A DNA stretch of 33,986 nucleotides from JAFGTP01 sp964472715 (lineage in GTDB: Bacteria; Fidelibacterota; UBA2242; JAFGTP01), in assembly GCA_964472715.1 (NCBI GenBank), contig CAYYMT010000036.1, positions 1-33,986 on the forward strand, written 5' to 3'. The position numbers were made by a program, and so were the translations under genes. The notes under the pieces were generated by a model, which was not told where the DNA came from, searched no databases, and worked only from the letters and a program-made list of their open reading frames with translations. Shown piece by piece: positions 25,656 through 33,936 of this stretch. How positions within the stretch are numbered: position 1 is the stretch's first letter; every line of letters starts with the position of its first letter.

Positions 25656-27731
25656 ATGCAAAGAATAGACGAGCATCCTATTTTATCTGCAAATAAAGAT
25701 CAGAGAGAGGTTCGGTTTTATTTTAATGATAAAGAGTTTTTTGGATATGAAGGGGAAGTCGTATCGTCAGCATTAATCGCAAACGGGGTAAAAGAGTTTG
25801 CAATTCACAAAAAAAATGATTCCCCAAAAGGAATTTACTGCGCCAATGGCCAATGTTCACACTGCACCGTAATTATTGACGGTATTCCACAAAAATCCTG
25901 TATCACACCATTGCAGGAAGATATGCATATACAGACCCTGAAGCATCTGCCGGAATTGCCGGAAGATGATCATCCTTTCGACCATTTTGAGAGACGGGAA
26001 TTCAAATGCGATGTCCTGGTTGTCGGCGGCGGCCCTTCCGGGCTGACCTCAGCGATTGAACTGGCGGAATTGGGGTTTTCCGTAATCATTGTGGACGACA
26101 AAGAACAACTGGGCGGAAAACTGTTGTTGCAGACCCATAAATTTTTTGGTTCTATTGAAGATTGCTACGCCGGTACCCGTGGTATTGACATCGGCCATAT
26201 TTTGGAAAATAAGGTGCGGCAACATGAAAATATTCGTATTTTTACCGGTTCCTCTGTGGTTGGCGTTTACAAAGACCAGAAGGCCGGTGTTTTTGTTAAC
26301 CAGGAGCATTACATAATCGTAATTTTCGACGGGCTGATTGTATCATCCGGCGCCCGTGAGAAATCCCTGGTATTTCCCGGCAATGACCTGCCGGGTGTTT
26401 ATGGCGCCGGCGCTTTTCAGACCATGGTCAATCGTGATCTGGTAAAATCCTCGGACAGAATTTTTATCGTTGGCAGCGGAAATGTCGGATTGATCGCCGC
26501 CTACCACGCTCTGCAGGCCGGTATTCATACTGTCGGTATCTGTGATATTCTGGATCAACCCTCGGGTTACAAAGTTCACGCTGACAAAATAAAACGAATG
26601 GGCGTGCCGCTTTACCTGAATCATACAGTGCTTTCGGCGGAAGGTGACGGTGAGGTGGAAAAAGTCACGATTGCTGAAGTTGACAAAAATTTCAACCCGA
26701 TACTGGAAACAGCAAAAACCTTTAAAGTTGATACATTGCTGATTGCCGTGGGTCTTACGCCGGTGGATGAATTTTATGATATGGCCAAAAGTTTTGGTTT
26801 CAAAGTGATCAAGGCCGGGGATTCCCGGGAAATCGCGGAAGCCTCCTCAGCCATGTTCGGCGGCCGAATAGCCGGTCTGGAAATGGCGCAGTTGCTCGAA
26901 AAAAATGTCAAAATCGACGCCACCTATCACGAAAAAGCAGAAATCCTTAAAAGCCGCCCGGGAAAAGTCTACGACCTGCCGGAAGTTGAATTGACCGACA
27001 AATTTCAACCCATTATCCGCTGTGACCAGGAAATCCCCTGCAACCCATGCACCTCGGTTTGCCCGGTGAATGCCATCGAATTAAAAGAAAACCTGGGCAA
27101 TATCATGGATATTCCGGTCTATAAAGATAATTGTACCGGCTGCGGCCTATGTGTCGCCATATGTCCCGGTTTAGCCATCACACTGGCAAAAAAAGTCAGT
27201 GAAAATGAAGCCGATGTTGTCATTCCCTACGAATACATACCCACATTTATAATAGGCGACAAAATTCCCCTGTCAGATGAAGAGGGAAATTATATCGGCG
27301 AAGGTGATGTCATTAAAATCAGATTCCTGAAAAAATACAAAACCCATCTCATTACCGCCCGGGTCAAAGCGGAAACAGGCAATAAGGTTGCCGGTATTAT
27401 CGTCCAGCCAAAAGAAATATCCAGGCCTTTAAAAAATGCCAAATATTCCTATATCCCGGAAAATGGCATGGTCTGCCAATGTGAAAAGATCAGTGTCAAA
27501 GAACTGGTGGATTATATCAAAGAACACAAGGTGCGCGATATCAATCAACTGAAGCCCCTGCGCCTGGGAATGGGCGCTTGCGGCGGTCGAAATTGTTCCG
27601 TTTTACTGCCCCGGATTTTTAAAATGGCCGGCGTGGACTGGTCGGAAGTCACGGAAGGCAGCAAACGCCCGTTGAGCGTGGAAGTGCCGATGTTTGCTTT
27701 GATCAATGAGAATGAGGGGAGTGAAAGATGA
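25656..27731 (+). CDS. Fused 2Fe-2S / FAD-NAD(P) / 2x4Fe-4S oxidoreductase, alpha subunit of an amine or amino-acid dehydrogenase
   Basis: The 691-residue cytosolic protein joins several redox modules. An N-terminal 2Fe-2S ferredoxin has Cys62, 67, 70 and 82. An FAD/NAD(P) disulfide-reductase-type core has GGGPSG at 124-129 and GSGNVG at 273-278. Two 4Fe-4S clusters follow (Cys456/462/465/469 and 493/496/499/503), then a BFD-like 2Fe-2S domain (Cys607, 609, 642, 647). This matches HcnA+HcnB of hydrogen cyanide synthase and the alpha chains of dye-linked proline, hydroxyproline and opine dehydrogenases, with a dicluster ferredoxin inserted. Sarcosine-oxidase GcvT domains are absent. GGAGGGG supports the start. 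It overlaps the next gene by ATGA, so the two probably form one complex passing electrons from an amine substrate to an acceptor. Confidence 0.88.
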   Translation: MQRIDEHPILSANKDQREVRFYFNDKEFFGYEGEVVSSALIANGVKEFAIHKKNDSPKGIYCANGQCSHCTVIIDGIPQKSCITPLQEDMHIQTLKHLPELPEDDHPFDHFERREFKCDVLVVGGGPSGLTSAIELAELGFSVIIVDDKEQLGGKLLLQTHKFFGSIEDCYAGTRGIDIGHILENKVRQHENIRIFTGSSVVGVYKDQKAGVFVNQEHYIIVIFDGLIVSSGAREKSLVFPGNDLPGVYGAGAFQTMVNRDLVKSSDRIFIVGSGNVGLIAAYHALQAGIHTVGICDILDQPSGYKVHADKIKRMGVPLYLNHTVLSAEGDGEVEKVTIAEVDKNFNPILETAKTFKVDTLLIAVGLTPVDEFYDMAKSFGFKVIKAGDSREIAEASSAMFGGRIAGLEMAQLLEKNVKIDATYHEKAEILKSRPGKVYDLPEVELTDKFQPIIRCDQEIPCNPCTSVCPVNAIELKENLGNIMDIPVYKDNCTGCGLCVAICPGLAITLAKKVSENEADVVIPYEYIPTFIIGDKIPLSDEEGNYIGEGDVIKIRFLKKYKTHLITARVKAETGNKVAGIIVQPKEISRPLKNAKYSYIPENGMVCQCEKISVKELVDYIKEHKVRDINQLKPLRLGMGACGGRNCSVLLPRIFKMAGVDWSEVTEGSKRPLSVEVPMFALINENEGSER

Positions 27732-28876
27732 AAAATTATGAAGTATTGATAATTGGCGCCGGCAGTGTTGGCGTGCCCCTGGCTTTTTATCTGGCTAAAA
27801 AGGGAGCAAAAGTAGCTGTGATCGAAAAAATGCCCTCGGTGGGCCGCGGTCAAAACAGGGCTGCCATCGGCGGCATACGCGCTACCCACTCAGACCCGGC
27901 AAAAATCCAGATCTGTCAGCGTTCTTTGGATATTGTTCGTCGTATGGAACCGGAATACGGCTTTGATGTGGACTGGGTGCAGGGGGGATATATGTTTCCG
28001 GTCTATGACCATGACACAGAGAAAAAACTTCGCAATTTATTGGAATACCAACAGCATTTTCATCTCAATATTGACTGGATCACACCAAAAGAAGTGGAAC
28101 AACTGGCACCGGGAATCACCACAAAACACCTTTTGGGCGCAACCTATTCACCGGAAGACGGCTCCGCCAGTCCGCTAAAACTGATCGATGCTTTTTACGT
28201 CATGGCGGATTATGAAGGCGCCGAATTTTACTTCGATGAAGAGGTAATCGATTTTGAGACCGCACAAAATAAAATAACCAAAGTGATCACAACCAAAGAT
28301 ACTTACCAGGCCGACCTGATCGTGAATGTCTCCGGCGGGGACGCGCGGGAATTATGCGCCAAAGCCGGACTGGAAGTGCCGGTTTATCCTGATTCCCACG
28401 AAGGCGGGATCACTGAGCCGGTCAAGCGGTTTTTCGAGCCCATGATCGTAGACATTCGCCCGGCCAAAGGCTCTGCCAATTATTATTTTTATCAGAATGG
28501 TGAAGGACAGGTGGTTTTTTGCATCACACCGGATCCAAAAATTCCCGGCAAAGACTGCGACAACACCTCGGAATTTTTACCTCAGGTGATTCGCCGTATG
28601 GTCAACCTCTATCCCAGGCTGAGAAATCTCCGGGTGCGCCGTACCTGGCGGGGACTTTACCCTATGACACCGGATGGTTTTCCGATTGTGGGCTATGCAA
28701 AAGAATACACTAACATGCTGCTGGCCATCGGTATGTGTGGCCAGGGATTTATGTTAGGACCCGGACTGGGTGAAATTTTATCCGAAATAATTGTTGACAA
28801 TAATGATGAGTATGATGATATTTTGGAAGAGTTGACTTTATACCGGAATTTTGCAGGTGAAGAAAAATTAAAATAA
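27728..28876 (+). CDS. DAO-family FAD-dependent oxidoreductase, catalytic beta subunit
   Basis: The 382-residue protein has an N-terminal Rossmann FAD site (GAGSVG, 10-15; Glu33 of VIEK) and the DAO/sarcosine-oxidase/HcnC fold, with a C-terminal FAD loop (MTPDGFPIVGY, then GMCGQGFMLGPGLGE). In this family the beta subunit oxidises a C-N bond of glycine, sarcosine, proline, D-hydroxyproline or an opine; the substrate cannot be named from sequence. The start ATG overlaps the alpha subunit's TGA (ATGA), so synthesis is coupled. A strong terminator follows. HcnC-like or proline-dehydrogenase-beta-like are equally good labels; cyanide production should not be assumed. Confidence 0.88.
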   Translation: MKNYEVLIIGAGSVGVPLAFYLAKKGAKVAVIEKMPSVGRGQNRAAIGGIRATHSDPAKIQICQRSLDIVRRMEPEYGFDVDWVQGGYMFPVYDHDTEKKLRNLLEYQQHFHLNIDWITPKEVEQLAPGITTKHLLGATYSPEDGSASPLKLIDAFYVMADYEGAEFYFDEEVIDFETAQNKITKVITTKDTYQADLIVNVSGGDARELCAKAGLEVPVYPDSHEGGITEPVKRFFEPMIVDIRPAKGSANYYFYQNGEGQVVFCITPDPKIPGKDCDNTSEFLPQVIRRMVNLYPRLRNLRVRRTWRGLYPMTPDGFPIVGYAKEYTNMLLAIGMCGQGFMLGPGLGEILSEIIVDNNDEYDDILEELTLYRNFAGEEKLK

Positions 28877-28890
28877 TTTGGCACAGTAAT

Positions 28891-28909
28891 ATTCGTAGAA
28901 TCTACGAAT
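28891..28909. repeat. Perfect dyad after the dehydrogenase operon
   Basis: ATTCGTAGA-A-TCTACGAAT has perfect 9-base arms. It lies between the beta-subunit stop and the terminator hairpin. It contains a TCTACGAAT arm, and other palindromes in the window use ACGAAT too, so it may belong to the same repeat population. Confidence 0.5.
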
Positions 28910-28918
28910 GAAGGAGGG

Positions 28919-28955
28919 AAAAACAGGCATTGAATCAATGCCTGTTTTTGTTTTT
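28919..28955 (+). terminator. Strong intrinsic terminator of the dehydrogenase operon
   Basis: AAAAACAGGCATTG and CAATGCCTGTTTTT pair perfectly over 14 bases with loop AAT, and further T follow. The A-run before and T-run after could let it work in both directions. Confidence 0.9.
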
Positions 28956-28977
28956 ATGCTTTTTTTCAAAATAACTT

Positions 28978-29051
28978 CCACGAATTTTACGAATAATCAC
29001 GAATAAAAAATGTGTAAAGAAATAATTCGTGTTAATTTGTGTTATTCGTGG
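28978..29051. repeat. Imperfect 27-base inverted repeat built from ACGAAT motifs, upstream of the AhpD-like gene
   Basis: The left arm (28978-29004) and the reverse complement of the right arm (29025-29051) agree at about 21 of 27 bases, and both begin CCACGAAT and end CACGAAT. It ends 44 bases before the AhpD-like start codon. It may be a mobile palindromic unit or a 5' leader hairpin. Confidence 0.55.
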
Positions 29052-29082
29052 ACAAAACAAATCAATTACATGCAATAAACAA

Positions 29083-29088
29083 AGGAGA
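29083..29088 (+). promoter_or_regulatory. Ribosome binding site that fixes the AhpD-like start
   Basis: AGGAGA lies 7 bases before the ATG at 29096. An alternative start 19 codons earlier falls inside the inverted repeat and has no such site. Confidence 0.75.
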
Positions 29089-29095
29089 TAGAATC

Positions 29096-29431
29096 ATGTC
29101 AAGCCGTGAAGAATTCAGAAAAGAACGGGAAGAGTTAAACGAAATCGTCATGCAGTATGCCGGCAAAATCACCAAACGCTTTTTTAACCTGGACACTAAT
29201 GTCTATAAGGAGGGAGCACTTTCAGCCCGTACCAAAGAGATGCTGGGCCTGGTGGCCTCGCTGGTTTTACGCTGCGACGATTGTATTACTTACCACATGA
29301 ATCAATGTCTCGAAGAAAATATCTCTGACGAAGAGATGGATGAGATCATGAGCGTTGGCCTGATTGTCGGCGGATCAATTACTATTCCTCATATTCGCAG
29401 GGCTATGAAGTTTTGGGATGAGAATAAATAG
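29096..29431 (+). CDS. AhpD-like / carboxymuconolactone-decarboxylase-family protein
   Basis: The 111-residue helical protein has the family core: ARTKEMLGLVASLVLRC, then CDDCITYH (Cys60, Cys63, His67), then a helix with VGGSITIPHIRRA. The CxxC...H pattern is the redox and proton-relay motif of AhpD-like alkylhydroperoxidases. The alternative, a true gamma-carboxymuconolactone decarboxylase, is less likely because that enzyme lacks the CxxC pair. Length matches small family members. It follows the dehydrogenase operon in the same direction but is separated by a strong terminator, so it is probably its own unit. A role in disposing of peroxides made by flavoenzymes is possible. Confidence 0.88.
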   Translation: MSSREEFRKEREELNEIVMQYAGKITKRFFNLDTNVYKEGALSARTKEMLGLVASLVLRCDDCITYHMNQCLEENISDEEMDEIMSVGLIVGGSITIPHIRRAMKFWDENK

Positions 29432-29439
29432 GTTTTTTA

Positions 29440-29496
29440 CGTACACGGATCAACAGGATTACACTGTCCGTGTAATCCTGTAAAAATCCGTGTACG
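29440..29496. terminator. Two-stem hairpin between convergent genes, likely bidirectional terminator
   Basis: The outer stem pairs CGTACACGGAT (29440-29450) with ATCCGTGTACG (29486-29496), 11 bases. The inner stem pairs CAGGATTACAC (29454-29464) with GTGTAATCCTG (29470-29480), 11 bases, loop TGTCC. An asymmetric bulge (CAA versus TAAAA) lies between. It fills the 72-base space between the AhpD-like stop and the S9 peptidase stop. T-runs are short, so it may equally be a palindromic repeat that landed in a terminator position. Confidence 0.7.
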
Positions 29497-29503
29497 ATAA
29501 AAA

Positions 29504-32080
29504 TTAATCTTCTATCTCATAAATATGATTCCACCAGTCCGCGTCATTTTTCAAGTGCTTATCAAACCAGGCCACAATGGATTTTGACCATTTTTCCCGC
29601 TGGCCGTATTCCAATACAAAATGATTTTGATCTTTGCATTGCAGCAATTCCACCTCTTTGCCCAACAATTTAAGAGCAGTATAGAGTTGAATGCTTTCTC
29701 CCTGGGGAACATTGGTGTCGCCGGTGCCATGGGTCATTAATAATGGCGTGTTGATCTTGTCGGCGTGATAAAGAGCGGAATTTTCCATGAATACCTCAGG
29801 ATGGCTCCAGGGAAAGGTAGTGGCATTGGCCACGGCGCCATAGGAATAGCCCCAATACCCTTCCCCCCAATAACTGGGAACAGCGGATATGCCGGCGTGG
29901 GAAACCGCCGCGGCAAACATATCGGTTTTTGTGATCAGGGATTCGGTAGTAAATCCGCCATAGCTGGCGCCGATACACCCCAGTTTGTTTTTGTCGACAA
30001 AAGAATGGGCTTCAAGGAATTTTTCCGTACCCCTAATGATTTCATCGGGTACAATCGAGCCCCACTCATTGACATGTTTGGCGGCGAATTCCTGGCCAAA
30101 TCCCGTGGCGCCGCTGGGCTGCATGACATAGACCACATAGCCGTTGGCCGACCAGTAGTTTTTCGGATAGCGTCCGTCGAAATCCCGGGAAACCGGCGAA
30201 GTGCCGCCATAATAATAGACAATGCAGGGATATTTTTTTGAGGCATCAAAATTTGGTGGCAGATAATAGCGGCCTTCGATCTCCACACCATCTTTATTGG
30301 TAAAGGTCCAGCGTTTTACCCGGCTGAATTCCGTGTCACGGTAGACTTTTTTTGCCGGTGTGTAGATAACCTTATAGTCTTCTTTTTTGAGACCAAAAAA
30401 ACTTTTTTTCACCAGGTCAATTGTACAGACTTTGTAGGGTTCCGTGGCGCTGGTGCCGAAGTAAACTCCTCTGGCCTCCTGATCCGCCAGATCAAATCGC
30501 GCCACTACCTCCATGCCGGTATTCAATTTGGAAAAGCGGTTTTTTTCAACGTCATATTCAAAGAGACTGACAAAGCTACGGTCTTTGGCCACCAGGTAGA
30601 TGGTGCCATTAACCCTGGACCAGTGGGCGGAATTGATGGCGGGATCAAAATTTTTGGTAATGGGCAATACTTTACCCGATTCCACATAATAGATAAAAGC
30701 CTGACCGTCGTAATCATTGGGAATCACATCATCCGGCAGATTATTGCCAATGCCGTCGAACATGGAAACCCCGCCGGTAATCAGGATCTTCTCACCGTCA
30801 GGCGACCATTGCAGGGAATTGGCCCATTTTAATGTAAACAGAGAATCCATGGCCATGGTTTCAATGTCCAGAATGTAATAATCGCTCCTGGAAAAGGGAC
30901 GTTCGGTGACAAAGGGATGATACCTTGAGATGATCAGGCGCCGGCCGTCTTCACTGATGTCATTTAAATAGGTCGATAGTTCTCCAAAAGTCAACTGCTC
31001 GGTAATTCCCGATGCCATATCCAGTCTGAACAAATAGCTGACTTTGCGGTTGCCCGGCTGCCGGTCCGGCATATGTTTTAATTTACGAACACCGGATTTT
31101 TCTTCGTCCTCCTTCACACTGGCGGTATAGATTAGATAATCACCCACCGGCGCCCAGTCATAGGACTCCAGATTTTCAACATCCCGCAGGATGCTTTCAT
31201 TTTTTCCGGTTTCAATATTAGCCAGCCATAAGGAGGACTTGCCATCTTCACTGGTTTTGTAAATAAATTCATTGGCAACGGGCGACCATTTCAGGGAATT
31301 AATTTTCATGCCGCCGCGATAGGAACGCACCAATTCACCATCATCACTGTTGCGAATATCGATGTAATAGTTATTTTTCTTTTCCTCTTTGTCTACATCA
31401 TATAATGTCATGGCGGCGTATTCACCGTCATAAGAAATATTAACCCCACCCACCTTTTCGGAATAGAGGAGTTTATCCACGGTCATATAAGTAGAGGGAT
31501 CAGTTGATAATTTTATCGGCCGGCTGCTTTTGATTGTACCGCTGATCGACCATTCTTCAATTTCTCCGGTTTTAGCCAGACACTTGATCAAAATCTTATG
31601 CTTGCCGGTTTCCAAACTAATCTGTTCGGAAAAATCATCTTCACCGGTTTTGGAAGCAATGACATCATTGTCCAGCCAAACCTTCAATAATTGTGAAGAT
31701 TCTAATTCCAGTGTAATTTTCATCCATTCTTCCGTTTCAATATAAAAAGCAGCATAGGCTAAACCTAATTTCGACTGATCTGCTTTTTTGAAATTAATCT
31801 CTTCAGATAATTGCTCTTGCCAGGAGAGTTTTTCCTCGCCGGCCCACTTTAAATCTGCACCTGGTTTTGGATGCATTTTGCGGTCAATAGAAAAAACCTG
31901 CTCCAAAACATCTTTTTCGGACCAGCTCTCCCCTTTGATATTCTCTTCATCAGCAAAAAGCGGTTTTTGCATGGATACCACATTGGTGACTAACCATTTG
32001 TCAATCGCAACCGTATTATCGGCGAAAAGAGTGGCAGCCGCCAAAAGTATTAATATTACTAAACTTAGATTTTTCATCAT
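29504..32080 (-). CDS. Secreted S9-family prolyl oligopeptidase / dipeptidyl-peptidase-like serine protease
   Basis: The 858-residue product has a signal peptide (about 1-20, ending LFA). An N-terminal region (about 40-200) looks like a beta-sandwich (LKVWLDNDVIASK, HKILIKC). A WD40/TolB-like propeller (about 205-600) carries repeats such as YDGEYAAM, SLKWSPVANEFIY and SLQWSPDGEKILITGG. A C-terminal alpha/beta-hydrolase domain follows. The catalytic triad is visible: Ser706 in GASYGG, Asp788 in GTGDTNVP and His820 in DQNHFV. Such enzymes cut short peptides, often after Pro or Ala, and work in peptide feeding in the periplasm. AGGAGAG upstream of the paired ATG codons supports the start. It is a stand-alone gene, convergent with the AhpD-like gene and divergent from dnaA. 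Confidence 0.92.
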   Translation of the reverse strand: MMKNLSLVILILLAAATLFADNTVAIDKWLVTNVVSMQKPLFADEENIKGESWSEKDVLEQVFSIDRKMHPKPGADLKWAGEEKLSWQEQLSEEINFKKADQSKLGLAYAAFYIETEEWMKITLELESSQLLKVWLDNDVIASKTGEDDFSEQISLETGKHKILIKCLAKTGEIEEWSISGTIKSSRPIKLSTDPSTYMTVDKLLYSEKVGGVNISYDGEYAAMTLYDVDKEEKKNNYYIDIRNSDDGELVRSYRGGMKINSLKWSPVANEFIYKTSEDGKSSLWLANIETGKNESILRDVENLESYDWAPVGDYLIYTASVKEDEEKSGVRKLKHMPDRQPGNRKVSYLFRLDMASGITEQLTFGELSTYLNDISEDGRRLIISRYHPFVTERPFSRSDYYILDIETMAMDSLFTLKWANSLQWSPDGEKILITGGVSMFDGIGNNLPDDVIPNDYDGQAFIYYVESGKVLPITKNFDPAINSAHWSRVNGTIYLVAKDRSFVSLFEYDVEKNRFSKLNTGMEVVARFDLADQEARGVYFGTSATEPYKVCTIDLVKKSFFGLKKEDYKVIYTPAKKVYRDTEFSRVKRWTFTNKDGVEIEGRYYLPPNFDASKKYPCIVYYYGGTSPVSRDFDGRYPKNYWSANGYVVYVMQPSGATGFGQEFAAKHVNEWGSIVPDEIIRGTEKFLEAHSFVDKNKLGCIGASYGGFTTESLITKTDMFAAAVSHAGISAVPSYWGEGYWGYSYGAVANATTFPWSHPEVFMENSALYHADKINTPLLMTHGTGDTNVPQGESIQLYTALKLLGKEVELLQCKDQNHFVLEYGQREKWSKSIVAWFDKHLKNDADWWNHIYEIED

Positions 32081-32529
32081 AATCTCTCCTGTTAATTTTT
32101 GTCAGTGCTATTAAATTAATAAAACCATGCCGAAAAGAAAATTAGTTTTCCAATTACCTTTGACATCTGAAATTAGAAAAATGCAAGCCTTTTCTACGGG
32201 AATATTTTTTTTCTTTTCTTTGTTATTTTTAGCTGTATTTTTAATTTATAAGAGTGCTTTTTGAATGTTGATAACTTGTTAACAAGCGACGAAATGTTAA
32301 CAAATAAACAGCCGGTTGATATTTTCAGTGAAGAGGTACACAATCATCATTACGGCTGACGGTCAAATATATATTCAAAACAAGTTGTTAATTTACAGAT
32401 ACTTATGTTTTATATTTTAATGTCTCTTAATTTAGTTTATAAAACATATATTAATTATTAACTTTTTTTAATCATCAGATAGTCAGTCTTAAGCGACTGT
32501 TAATAAGTATAACCCAGGGGTAAGGCAAA
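32081..32529. other. AT-rich intergenic region upstream of dnaA, candidate replication origin
   Basis: No gene is visible in these 449 bases. DnaA-box-like nonamers include TGTTGATAA (32266-32274, reverse of TTATCAACA, one change from TTATCCACA), TGTTAACAA twice (32277-32285, 32295-32303), TTATTAACT (32456-32464) and TGTTAATAA (32498-32506). A very AT-rich stretch (about 32395-32475) could be the unwinding element. CTTGTTAACAAG (32275-32286) is a perfect palindrome, and CAGTC/GACTG (32484-32499) is a small hairpin about 30 bases before dnaA. The dnaA promoter and the divergent S9 promoter must also lie here. Origin location is inferred from dnaA proximity and these boxes. Confidence 0.55.
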
Positions 32530-33936
32530 TTGGACAATTTAAATCATACAGATATTTGGAATGAATGCCTGGAACACATTCAGGAGCGTGTTCCTGCCCA
32601 GACCTACAGTACCTGGTTTGAACCTATCAAATCTTTATCTATAACTGAAAAAGAGCTTTTTCTTCAGGTTCCCAATAAATTTTTTTACGATTGGGTGGTT
32701 AGCCATTACGACAACATCCTGCACCAGGCTCTCGATGAAATTTACGGCAATGATCTTAAAATCAAATATACTATTTTAATGGATGAAGAACAGCAGTCAC
32801 AACCGGAAAAACCGGCAGTCCGGTCTCAATCCAGAATTCAGCAAGAACCGGCTCCCAAAGCGACAGCTCCGGAAAACAAGATCATCCAAAAGGGCACAAA
32901 AATTAACAAAAATTATATCTTCAGCACCTTTGTCGAAGGAAAGTCCAATCAGTTTGCCAAAGCGGCCGCCCAGGCTGTCGCCAAAACCCCGGGCAGGACC
33001 TCCTTTAATCCGCTGGTGCTTTACGGTGGCACGGGACTGGGCAAGACACACCTGATCCAGGCAATCGGTAACGAAGTGATTCACAACAAATCCATCAATA
33101 GCGTGGTCTACCTATCCAGTGATACTTTTACACTGGACTTCATCTCGGCCATCCAAAAAAACAAATCAACGGATTTTTCAAAATATTACCGGGATGTTGA
33201 TATGTTGCTGATCGACGATATTCAATTTTTCCAGGGCAAAGAATCCACCCAGGAACAATTTTTTCACATTTTTAACTCTCTTTATCAACACCATAAACAA
33301 ATTGTTCTGACCACCGATAAAAACCCAATGGAACTGAAAGGGCTTCAGGAACGCCTGATCTCACGATTCAAATCGGGACTGACCGTCGATATCCAACCTC
33401 CTGACCTGGAAACACGAATTGCGATCCTGCAGAAAAAAGCCGATATCGACAACCTGGAAATCCCCTATGAAGTCATTGAACTCCTGGCTACAAAAATCCG
33501 GTCAAATATTCGTGAACTGGAAGGCGCTATGATCCGGCTGCTGGCATACTCTTCCTTACTGCGCGTGGATATCAACCTGCAACTGACTAAAAAAGTACTC
33601 AATGAAATTGTGGGTGATGCCGCCATTGAGTCCAATATTAACTATTCTATCGAAAATATCCAGGAAGTCATTACCGGAAAATACAATATAAATCTGGATA
33701 CGCTGGTTGGGAAAAGCCGGAAAAAAGAAATTGCCGAAGCCCGTATGACGGCAATGTATCTGGCGCGCAAATACACCTCATTGTCACTCAAAAGCATTGG
33801 GCTTTATTTTGGCGGCAGAGACCATTCCACCGTGGTGCATGCCTGCAAGTGGGTCGAGGACAAACTGGAAAAATCAGAAGAATTTCAACGCCGCTTTGAA
33901 AAATTAAAAAAAGAATTCGACACAACAATTTATTAA
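32530..33936 (+). CDS. dnaA: Chromosomal replication initiator protein DnaA
   Basis: The 468-residue protein has all four DnaA domains: domain I (about 8-80: IWNECLEHIQERV, TWFEPI), a Gln/Pro-rich linker (about 85-120), the AAA+ domain (about 125-345) with Walker A GGTGLGKT (166-173) and Walker B LLIDD (226-230), and domain IV with the DNA-binding signature GGRDHSTVVHACK (428-440). It opens oriC using ATP. The start must be TTG: an in-frame TAA lies three codons upstream, no in-frame ATG precedes domain I, and the first internal Met is at residue 84. A G-rich CAGGGGTAAGG precedes the start. The upstream region carries DnaA-box-like sites, so autoregulation is likely. Confidence 0.97.
   Translation: MDNLNHTDIWNECLEHIQERVPAQTYSTWFEPIKSLSITEKELFLQVPNKFFYDWVVSHYDNILHQALDEIYGNDLKIKYTILMDEEQQSQPEKPAVRSQSRIQQEPAPKATAPENKIIQKGTKINKNYIFSTFVEGKSNQFAKAAAQAVAKTPGRTSFNPLVLYGGTGLGKTHLIQAIGNEVIHNKSINSVVYLSSDTFTLDFISAIQKNKSTDFSKYYRDVDMLLIDDIQFFQGKESTQEQFFHIFNSLYQHHKQIVLTTDKNPMELKGLQERLISRFKSGLTVDIQPPDLETRIAILQKKADIDNLEIPYEVIELLATKIRSNIRELEGAMIRLLAYSSLLRVDINLQLTKKVLNEIVGDAAIESNINYSIENIQEVITGKYNINLDTLVGKSRKKEIAEARMTAMYLARKYTSLSLKSIGLYFGGRDHSTVVHACKWVEDKLEKSEEFQRRFEKLKKEFDTTIY

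Noticed and set aside
25656..28876. A true hydrogen cyanide synthase operon (hcnABC)
   Set aside because: Domain match is good, but many amino-acid and amine dehydrogenases share it and the alpha chain has an extra dicluster ferredoxin; no sequence feature proves cyanide formation.
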